Shown here: piece by piece, positions 1 through 4,048 of the stretch
How the letters are laid out: the number at the start of each line of letters is the position of its first letter
How positions within the stretch are numbered: position 1 is the stretch's first letter
Source: Nitriliruptoraceae bacterium
Lineage (GTDB): Bacteria; Actinomycetota; Nitriliruptoria; Nitriliruptorales; Nitriliruptoraceae
Assembly (NCBI GenBank): GCA_007120565.1
Contig: SKNK01000101.1
Span: forward strand, 1 to 5,218
Direction: 5' to 3'
Length of the DNA: 5,218 nt
The notes under the pieces: model-generated
The model's database searches: none
What the model was told of the DNA's origin: nothing
The model's input: the letters and a program-made list of their open reading frames with translations, nothing else
Position numbers and translations under genes: made by a program

Positions 1-626
1 ATGCCCAGGCTGCCGGGCGAGTCCGGGAACTCCGCGAGGATCGCCCGTCCAGCTTCGGTCCGGTCGGAGGGGCTCGAGTGGATCGTCGCCCCCCAGGCTT
101 CGATCATCGACTTGCGGTACGGCTTCTGCGTGAAGGACGCTGCGACCTGCCAGACCTCGCACTCCAGGTCGAACTGCGAGCAGGCGAAGGACAGCGCTGA
201 CCCCCACTGCCCCGCCCCGGTCTCGGTGGTGAGTCGCTTCACGCCGGCCTTGGCGTTGTAGTAGGCCTGCGGCACGGCGGTGTTGGGCTTGTGACTACCC
301 GCCGGTGAGACACCTTCGTACTTGTAGTAGATCTTCGCCGGGGTCCCGAGTGCCTTCTCGAGTCGGTGCGCCCGGTACAGCGGGCTCGGACGCCACAGAC
401 TGTAGACCTCGCGAACCTCCTCGGGGATCTCGATGAAGGACTCGCCCGAGACCTCCTGCAGGATCAGGTCCATCGGGAACAACGGGGCCAGATCCTCGGG
501 ACCGACCGGTTGGTGGGTGCCCGGATGCAACGGCGGCGGGGGTGGCTCAGGCAGATCCGGGATGACGTTGTACCAATGGGTGGGCATCTCGCCCTCGTCC
601 AGCAGGATCTTCGTCGGCTCCGCCAT
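1..626 (-). CDS. trpB2: Tryptophan synthase beta chain, TrpB2 type (partial, C-terminal half off the left edge)
   Basis: PLP enzyme that condenses indole with an activated serine to give L-tryptophan in the cytoplasm. The TrpB2 class differs from canonical TrpB1 and often acts without a tightly bound TrpA. The 208 visible residues begin MAEPTKILLDEGEMPTHWYN, a typical TrpB2 N-terminus, followed by a proline run (28-32) and the RPSPLYRA substrate-loop segment (79-86). The PLP-lysine motif is GSHKPNTA with Lys113, and the catalytic glutamate lies in TTETGAGQWG (Glu135). QKPYRKSM (167-174) is also family-typical. Full-length TrpB2 is about 430-450 residues, so roughly half is missing beyond position 1. 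The ATG at 626-624 is supported by GAGGGAG (complement of 633-639) six bases upstream. The gene is divergent from the hydrolase at 737. No frameshift is seen. Family assignment is firm; the exact physiological role (main or secondary TrpB) is not shown. Confidence 0.94.
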   Translation of the reverse strand, partial: MAEPTKILLDEGEMPTHWYNVIPDLPEPPPPPLHPGTHQPVGPEDLAPLFPMDLILQEVSGESFIEIPEEVREVYSLWRPSPLYRAHRLEKALGTPAKIYYKYEGVSPAGSHKPNTAVPQAYYNAKAGVKRLTTETGAGQWGSALSFACSQFDLECEVWQVAASFTQKPYRKSMIEAWGATIHSSPSDRTEAGRAILAEFPDSPGSLG

Positions 627-736
627 GTCGCACTCCCTCTCTCCCGGGGTCTCCCGTGACACCCCTGTCGCCGGCACGGAACCTATGCTAACTCGCAACC
701 TTGACGGTCGTCAGGGAGCGATAAGGGAGGGATGCC
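627..736. promoter_or_regulatory. Divergent intergenic region between trpB2 and the hydrolase fusion
   Basis: These 110 bp must hold the 5' signals of both divergent genes. Shine-Dalgarno sequences lie at each end (633-639 for the minus gene, 725-730 for the plus gene). A small perfect inverted repeat, TGACG-GT-CGTCA, occupies 702-713. On the minus strand a weak promoter-like pair CTGACG (711-706) and TAGCAT (687-682) has an 18-base spacer. On the plus strand TATGCT (684-689) resembles a -10 box but has no well-spaced -35. The repeat overlaps the minus -35-like element, so it could be an operator, but the match is short. No attenuator-like Trp-rich leader peptide was seen. Confidence 0.3.
725..730 (+). 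promoter_or_regulatory. Shine-Dalgarno GGGAGG that fixes the GTG start of the hydrolase fusion
   Basis: GGGAGG lies six bases before GTG at 737. A competing ATG at 732 is only one base downstream of it and opens a different frame that ends at 1055 with an arginine/serine-rich product. The spacing therefore favours the GTG. Confidence 0.75.
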
Positions 737-1924
737 GTGTGCAGCGCGCGCACCTCGGTCCTGGTCGTCACCGGTCCCGGCGAGCGACCGGAAGGTTGCC
801 ACGACGCCACGCAGCGCCACGCCGACCTCCTCGGACTCCACCTGGTCTGGCAGGACCTTGCCGCTGAGGACGAACTGGTCGGTGCGATCCAGAGCTTCGA
901 AGCTGAGCACGACGTCCTGGTCCTGGCGAGCGGCGACCTGGCCGACTCGCGACCCGTCGCGGAGGCCGTCGGCACCGCCCGCCGCCCGGTGGTGCACGTC
1001 GATGTCGAGGTGGTCGACCACCTCGACATCGTCCACCGCGCTTGCGACCACATGATCCATGGACGCCACCGCCGCTCCTTCCACGGGGCCCTCGACTGGT
1101 TCTCCTCGCGACACGGTCACGCACCCGAGACGATCCCCTACGGATCGGGCCCGGACCAGGTCGGCGACCTGCGGTTGCCGTCGTCGACGGGGGCCGCCCC
1201 GATCGTCGTGCTACTGCACGGCGGGTTCTGGCTCGACCCCTACGAACGCGATCTGATGGGCCCACTCGCCGTCTCGCTGACCCGCGACGGATGGGCGACG
1301 TGGAACGTCGAGTACCGCCGCACCGGCCCCTCCGGCGGCGGATGGCCGGCGACGGTGGAGGACGCCTGCGCGGCGGTCGATGCGGTCGCACGGCTGGCAG
1401 ACCGATTCCCCATCGACCGCGACCGCATGGTGCTGCTCGGGCACTCCGCAGGAGCCCAACTGGCGGTCTACGCCACCGCCAGGGCGACGGCGACCGGTGC
1501 TGCTCCCAGCACGCCACCGCGCCCCCGCCCGGCGGGCCTCATCAGCCTCGCCGGCGTCCTCGACCTACAGGGTGCCGCCGCGGCCGGCCTGGGTGGTGGG
1601 GCGGTCACCACCCTGTTCGGCTCGGCAGAGGAGCACCCCGAGCGCTACCACCTCGCCTCCCCCATCGAGCGCTTGCCCCTGGGTATCCCCCAGTTGGCCG
1701 TCCACGGATCAGACGACCACCTCGTGCCGGTCGATCAGACCCACAGGTACGTCGAGGTGGCTCGCGCCGCAGGCGATGCGGTGGCTACGGCCTACCCGAC
1801 GGTGCACCACCTCGACATCGTCGCACCGACCGGCGAGAGCCGCGAGGTAGTGTCCGCCTGGTTGGACCGGTTCGCTGCTCCCCAGCCGAGCACCTATCGG
1901 GAGAACCGCGGGGACCGCGCCTGA
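737..1924 (+). CDS. Alpha/beta hydrolase, kynurenine formamidase/esterase-like, with a degenerate dehydroquinase-like N-terminal domain
   Basis: A 395-residue protein in two parts. Residues about 7-105 can be aligned by eye with type II 3-dehydroquinase: VLVVTGPG at the place of VLxxNGPN, then DVLVLASGDLADS at the place of the glycine/Asn strand, then PVVHVDVEV where the enzyme has VEVHxSN. The catalytic Tyr loop is missing and the catalytic His aligns with Asp, so this part is probably inactive as a dehydratase. Residues about 130-382 are an alpha/beta hydrolase: IPYGSGPDQVGDLRLP entry, oxyanion motif HGGFW (161-165), nucleophile elbow GHSAG with Ser237, Asp327 in SDDHLVP and His358 in HHLDIV. 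HGGxW plus this His segment is typical of kynurenine formamidases and related carboxylesterases. No signal peptide or membrane segment, so cytoplasmic. The GTG start is supported by GGGAGG at 725-730. Alternative: a general esterase. The hydrolase call is firm, formamidase activity moderate, the N-terminal assignment tentative. Confidence 0.85.
   Translation: MCSARTSVLVVTGPGERPEGCHDATQRHADLLGLHLVWQDLAAEDELVGAIQSFEAEHDVLVLASGDLADSRPVAEAVGTARRPVVHVDVEVVDHLDIVHRACDHMIHGRHRRSFHGALDWFSSRHGHAPETIPYGSGPDQVGDLRLPSSTGAAPIVVLLHGGFWLDPYERDLMGPLAVSLTRDGWATWNVEYRRTGPSGGGWPATVEDACAAVDAVARLADRFPIDRDRMVLLGHSAGAQLAVYATARATATGAAPSTPPRPRPAGLISLAGVLDLQGAAAAGLGGGAVTTLFGSAEEHPERYHLASPIERLPLGIPQLAVHGSDDHLVPVDQTHRYVEVARAAGDAVATAYPTVHHLDIVAPTGESREVVSAWLDRFAAPQPSTYRENRGDRA
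1000..1031. repeat. Perfect 32-bp palindrome inside the hydrolase fusion gene
   Basis: The left arm CGATGTCGAGGTGGTC (1000-1015) is followed with no spacer by its exact reverse complement GACCACCTCGACATCG (1016-1031). Beyond a short asymmetric internal loop, GGTG (991-994) could also pair with CACC (1034-1037). It codes for residues 88-99 of the fusion protein, at the end of the dehydroquinase-like domain. The codons mirror one another (GAT/ATC, GTC/GAC, GAG/CTC, GTG/CAC). As RNA it could form a very stable hairpin within the message; as DNA it is a symmetric protein-binding or cruciform-capable site. Function unknown. Confidence 0.97.
1806..1822 (+). repeat. 17-nt direct repeat of 1017-1033 coding the HLDIV catalytic segment
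   Basis: ACCACCTCGACATCGTC occurs exactly at 1017-1033 and again at 1806-1822, in the same reading frame of the same gene. The first copy is the right arm of the 32-bp palindrome (residues 94-99, DHLDIV). The second encodes HHLDIV (357-362), which contains the presumed catalytic His358. It may be a trace of short sequence copying within the gene, or a product of codon bias acting on similar peptides. Confidence 0.9.
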
Positions 1925-1937
1925 GCCCGGCGAAGGG

Positions 1938-2237
1938 TCACGGCGTGGCGATGTCCAGTTCGGCGGCGCGATCGGGGTGGCGATCGAGCCAACTGGCGAC
2001 GAACCCGCATTCGGGGACGATGGTCAACCCCTCGGCCTCCGCGTGGTCGAGCGCCGATCGCACCAGGGCGCCGCCAACACCCTGGCCTTCGAGGTCGTCG
2101 CTGACCTCGGTGTACGTCAACGTCAGTTGGCCCTCGGCGAGGCGGAAGTCCAGGTACCCCTTGCCGGGCTCCTCCGCCAGTTCGAACCGGCCACGCTCAT
2201 CGTTGCGGACGATCTCCGGTTGATCGCGGTCGGACAT
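1938..2237 (-). CDS. Small GNAT-family N-acetyltransferase (GCN5-related, about 99 aa)
   Basis: A 99-residue single-domain protein of the compact GCN5-related N-acetyltransferase type (the YjdJ/At1g77540-like group). The FELAEEPGKGYLDFRLAEGQLTLTYTEV stretch gives the antiparallel strands (18-45). The acetyl-CoA loop is GQGVGGALV (51-59), followed by a helix and VPECGFVASWLDRHPD (74-89), where family members have VP.C.yv..yl.rHPe. Proteins of this group are thought to bind acetyl-CoA and may acetylate small amines or proteins, but their substrates are mostly unknown. The ATG at 2237-2235 is preceded by GGAG at a 5-base spacing. An upstream extension to 2543 in the same frame is arginine/proline-rich and lacks homology-like features, so I reject it. 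The stop codon lies only 13 bp from that of the convergent hydrolase gene. The gene is divergent from the cupin. Confidence 0.87.
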   Translation of the reverse strand: MSDRDQPEIVRNDERGRFELAEEPGKGYLDFRLAEGQLTLTYTEVSDDLEGQGVGGALVRSALDHAEAEGLTIVPECGFVASWLDRHPDRAAELDIATP

Positions 2238-2262
2238 GTGGTCTCCGATCGAGGGGCGAGGG

Positions 2263-2280
2263 GTGGAGATCCATCTCCAC
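2263..2280. promoter_or_regulatory. 18-bp inverted repeat upstream of the GNAT gene (candidate operator)
   Basis: GTGGAGAT, a CC spacer and ATCTCCAC form perfect 8-bp arms centred about 34 bp upstream of the GNAT ATG. Its position, near where a transcript start would fall, suits a dimeric repressor site or a 5'-UTR hairpin. No regulator gene is present in the window to pair it with. Confidence 0.45.
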
Positions 2281-2419
2281 ACAGCCAACGAAGGTATCCG
2301 GACACGCTGCTCGCTCCCCCGTCCAGAACGACAGGGCCCCCTCGCCGGCCGCGCAGCCAGCCTGGAGCTCCAACGGTCCACGCGTCGGGATCGCGGGTGG
2401 AGGTTCGCCGGGGTAGCGA

Positions 2420-2444
2420 CGATGACCAGGTCATGCCATGATCG
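2420..2444. promoter_or_regulatory. Overlapping palindromes upstream of the cupin gene (candidate operator)
   Basis: ATGACC-A-GGTCAT (2422-2434) is a perfect 6+1+6 inverted repeat. It overlaps TCATG-C-CATGA (2431-2441), a perfect 5+1+5 repeat that shares its TCAT half. The whole is bounded by CGAT (2420-2423) and ATCG (2441-2444). Three ATGA/TCAT half-sites therefore lie in alternating orientation about 60-80 bp before the cupin ATG, next to the weak -10-like GATACC. This looks like a binding site for a dimeric regulator, but the regulator is not in view. Confidence 0.45.
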
Positions 2445-2502
2445 TACGGAGATACCGCGAACAGCCTTCACGTGGGGCCGCGGCCTGGGGACCGGAGCAG
2501 GC

Positions 2503-2958
2503 ATGGGCGAGCGGGTGGTCGTGGTGAGGAGCGACGCCGGCACGGACTACGACCTCGGTGACGTCACGCACATCTCGGTCCGACTCTCAGGTGAAGACTC
2601 CGGCGGAGCCCTGACCGTCTTCGAGGTCTCGGGCGAGGTCGTGCGATCTCCGGATGACGCGCGGCTGCATCTCCACGAGGACTTCACCGAGGTGTTCTAC
2701 CTCCTGGAGGGCTCGGTGGATCTCGTGACCCAGGACCAGCGCGAGCTCGACCTCGGACCGGGATCGATCATCGTGGTGCCACCTGGCGTCGCCCACGGGC
2801 TCGCGCCCAACGGACGGTGGCGCCACGTGACCTTCGTGATCCCTGGGGGCTACGACCGGTACTTCGCCGAGGTTGCCGATGCGATCGCCGACCACGGCCC
2901 GGCCGCCGATCGGACGACGATCTCTGCGCGCTACGGCACCTACCCCGTCGATCACTGA
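2503..2958 (+). CDS. Single-domain cupin protein
   Basis: A 151-residue cupin, a double-stranded beta-helix that normally holds one divalent metal. Both motifs are intact: motif 1 is HLHEDFTEVFYLLEG (56-70) with ligands His56, His58 and Glu63; motif 2 is GSIIVVPPGVAHGLAPN (87-103) with ligand His98. The C-terminal PGGYDRYFAEVADAI (114-128) resembles the tail helix of quercetinase-like small cupins. The substrate cannot be told from sequence; dioxygenase, isomerase or ligand-binding roles are all possible. The ATG at 2503 has GGAG (2494-2497) five bases upstream. A longer in-frame reading from 2236 runs through the palindrome-rich intergenic region and is rejected. No signal peptide, so cytoplasmic. 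The gene is convergent with the deaminase, 17 bp apart, and divergent from the GNAT gene. Confidence 0.9.
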   Translation: MGERVVVVRSDAGTDYDLGDVTHISVRLSGEDSGGALTVFEVSGEVVRSPDDARLHLHEDFTEVFYLLEGSVDLVTQDQRELDLGPGSIIVVPPGVAHGLAPNGRWRHVTFVIPGGYDRYFAEVADAIADHGPAADRTTISARYGTYPVDH

Positions 2959-2975
2959 CGCCGCACCCGCGGGTC

Positions 2976-3455
2976 CTATCCCTGGCGGTGCAGCCGGTGG
3001 TGCAGCCGTCGCACCTCCTCGGCGAGGTCGGGCACCGGCCCCTCGACCTCGACCCCGGGAACGACCTCCTGGATCGACAACGTCCGCACCGGTGGCGGCG
3101 GCACGCCCAGTTCGCCGAGCCACTGAGCCAACTGCTCCGACGAGCTCACGTACACGATGCGTCCGAGCCCAACCCACCCGTGCGCGGCCGCACACATCGG
3201 GCAGTGTTCCCCGGAGGTGTAGACGGTGGCCTGGGCCCGCTCGTCCGGGGACAGGTTCGCGGCCGCCCAGCGGGCCAGAGCGAACTCCGGATGGCGGGTG
3301 CGGTCTCCCGACGCGACCTCGTTGCGTCCCTCGGCGAGCACCTCGTCGCCGCTGCTGACAAGTACCGACCCGAACGGCTCGTCGCCGGCATCGAGCGCTT
3401 CTGTCGCGAGCTCGACACATCGCTGCAGGTGGTGTCGTTCGGCCTGACCGATCAC
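2976..3455 (-). CDS. Nucleoside/cytosine deaminase-family zinc hydrolase
   Basis: A 159-residue protein of the cytidine/deoxycytidylate deaminase superfamily, whose members hydrolyse an amino group from a base or nucleoside. Visible features: RCVELATEALDAGDEPFGSVLV (12-33), the zinc/proton-shuttle motif HPEFALARWA (55-64; His55 ligand, Glu57 catalytic), and EHCPMCAAAHGWVGLGRIVY (84-102; Cys85 and Cys88 ligands). The usual Pro before the first Cys is His here. The C-terminal 50 residues continue the fold and end in a charged helix. The substrate could be guanine, cytosine or a modified base. The GTG start at 3455-3453 is chosen because GGGAGG (complement of 3462-3467) lies six bases upstream; the longer reading to 3758 would overlap the stress-protein gene. 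It follows that gene by 31 bp, so the two are probably co-transcribed. Family is firm, substrate unknown. Confidence 0.9.
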   Translation of the reverse strand: MIGQAERHHLQRCVELATEALDAGDEPFGSVLVSSGDEVLAEGRNEVASGDRTRHPEFALARWAAANLSPDERAQATVYTSGEHCPMCAAAHGWVGLGRIVYVSSSEQLAQWLGELGVPPPPVRTLSIQEVVPGVEVEGPVPDLAEEVRRLHHRLHRQG

Positions 3456-3461
3456 CTCGGC

Positions 3462-3467
3462 CCTCCC
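3462..3467 (-). promoter_or_regulatory. Shine-Dalgarno GGGAGG that fixes the deaminase GTG start
   Basis: The complement of CCTCCC gives GGGAGG six bases before GTG at 3455. This is the same motif, spacing and start codon as at the hydrolase fusion (725-737). It decides against the much longer reading that overlaps the upstream stress-protein gene. Confidence 0.75.
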
Positions 3468-3486
3468 GGGGTCGCTCGGCTGCAGG

Positions 3487-3921
3487 TCAGCGCGACTCCG
3501 GAGAGACCACCACAACCGGGCACGGCGCGTGACCGACGACCTGCTGACTGACCGAACCGACGACCAGGCCCTTGAAGCCGCCCATCCCCCGGGCTCCGAC
3601 CACGACCAGGTCGGCGTCCTTGGCGATGTCGCAGAGGACCGCCGCCGGGTTCCCCGCGGCGATCGTCCGTCGCACCTCGACACCTTGGGTGTCACCGTCG
3701 GACGCCCGCTCGAGGGCGTCCTCGAGGATCTGCGACAGGGACTCCCTGACCTCATCATCGTTCACGCTTGGCCGGAACCCCGGGAGTGCGCCGGCATCCG
3801 GAGCCTGGAACGCCTGGACCAGCTCCAGCTCCGCCCCCTGCAACCTCGCCTGGTTCAGCGCCCACCGCAGGGCGCGAACCGAGTGTTCCGACGCGTCGAT
3901 CCCGACCACGATGCGGCTCAT
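3487..3921 (-). CDS. Universal stress protein, UspA family, ATP-binding type
   Basis: A 144-residue single USP domain. The start MSRIVVGIDASEHSVRALRWA contains the family's first strand and Asp9. VEVRRTIAAGNPAAVL (81-96) and KDADLVVVGARG (101-112) are characteristic. The nucleotide-binding motif G-x2-G-x9-G-S/T is complete at G109, G112 and G122-S123, so this member should bind ATP, like MJ0577 and unlike E. coli UspA. It ends in CPVVVVSPESR, a typical final strand. USPs are cytoplasmic dimers that aid survival in stasis, hypoxia or stress, and in actinobacteria they are often numerous and under dormancy regulators. The ATG at 3921-3919 follows AGAGGAG (complement of 3927-3933) with 5-base spacing. 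It precedes the deaminase by 31 bp on the same strand and follows the PLP enzyme by 127 bp. Confidence 0.96.
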   Translation of the reverse strand: MSRIVVGIDASEHSVRALRWALNQARLQGAELELVQAFQAPDAGALPGFRPSVNDDEVRESLSQILEDALERASDGDTQGVEVRRTIAAGNPAAVLCDIAKDADLVVVGARGMGGFKGLVVGSVSQQVVGHAPCPVVVVSPESR

Positions 3922-4048
3922 GACGACTCCTCTACGTTCAGGGTGACGACACGGGACGTCTCACCACGGCCCACGATGCCGGACCCAGGATGGCACGGCT
4001 AGGGGCAGCGGTCCACCCCTCGCCGGCCGTTCGACCGGACCGGCTCGC
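3922..4048 (-). promoter_or_regulatory. Intergenic region upstream of usp
   Basis: These 127 bp separate the PLP-enzyme stop from the usp start on the same strand. They hold the usp ribosome binding site (3927-3933) and a GC-rich hairpin near the PLP-gene end. I found no convincing -35/-10 pair and no clear DosR-type box. A usp promoter here is likely from the gap size, but it is not demonstrated by motif. Confidence 0.3.
4022..4044 (-). terminator. GC-rich hairpin just past the PLP-enzyme stop, without U-tract
   Basis: GCCGGCCG (4022-4029) pairs with CGGACCGGC (4036-4044), giving eight base pairs with one bulged A and a six-base loop. It begins five bases after the stop codon on the minus strand. 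There is no run of T downstream, so it is at best a weak or U-less terminator, which is not unusual in GC-rich actinobacteria. Confidence 0.3.

Larger units (their letters stand above)
2238..2502. promoter_or_regulatory. 265-bp divergent intergenic region between the GNAT and cupin genes
   Basis: This is the longest non-coding stretch in the window and carries the upstream signals of both divergent genes. I see no convincing small gene, tRNA or riboswitch. It is rich in palindromes: GTGGAGAT-CC-ATCTCCAC (2263-2280), TGGAGCTCCA (2363-2372) and an overlapping cluster (2420-2444). A weak plus-strand -10-like GATACC (2451-2456) sits 17 bases after AGGTCA (2428-2433). On the minus strand TACCTT (complement of 2292-2297) is a possible -10. 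GGAG at 2494-2497 is the cupin ribosome binding site. Confidence 0.45.

Noticed and set aside
732..1055. ATG at 732 as start of a 107-residue protein
   Set aside because: Only one base lies between it and the Shine-Dalgarno sequence, and the product is Ser/Arg/Thr-rich without motifs. The GTG at 737 is well placed and opens the real hydrolase frame.
1042..2223. 393-residue plus-strand open frame overlapping the hydrolase and GNAT genes
   Set aside because: Very arginine/proline-rich product with no motif, typical of an out-of-frame reading in GC-rich DNA. It runs antisense through the GNAT gene.
2363..2372. TGGAGCTCCA 10-bp palindrome as an operator
   Set aside because: Short, does not extend outward, and 10-bp palindromes are expected by chance in several kilobases of GC-rich DNA.
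1938..2543. 201-residue reading that extends the GNAT protein upstream
   Set aside because: The added 100 residues are arginine/proline-rich and cover the palindrome-rich intergenic region. The ATG at 2237 has its own GGAG and starts right before the recognisable domain.
2965..2974. ACCCGCGGGT as a bidirectional terminator between cupin and deaminase
   Set aside because: The arms are too short, the loop would be two bases and there is no T-run on either side. The 17-bp and 13-bp convergent gaps show no convincing terminator.
2587..3420. 277-residue minus-strand open frame across cupin and deaminase
   Set aside because: Arginine/glycine-rich antisense shadow of the cupin and out-of-frame shadow of the deaminase; no domain visible.
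2976..3758. Long version of the deaminase starting inside usp
   Set aside because: It would overlap most of the usp gene in another frame. The GTG at 3455 with GGGAGG at six bases gives a normal-length deaminase.
3922..4048. DosR-type or other known stress box upstream of usp
   Set aside because: GGGACGTC-like pieces are present but do not form the expected symmetric 20-bp box.
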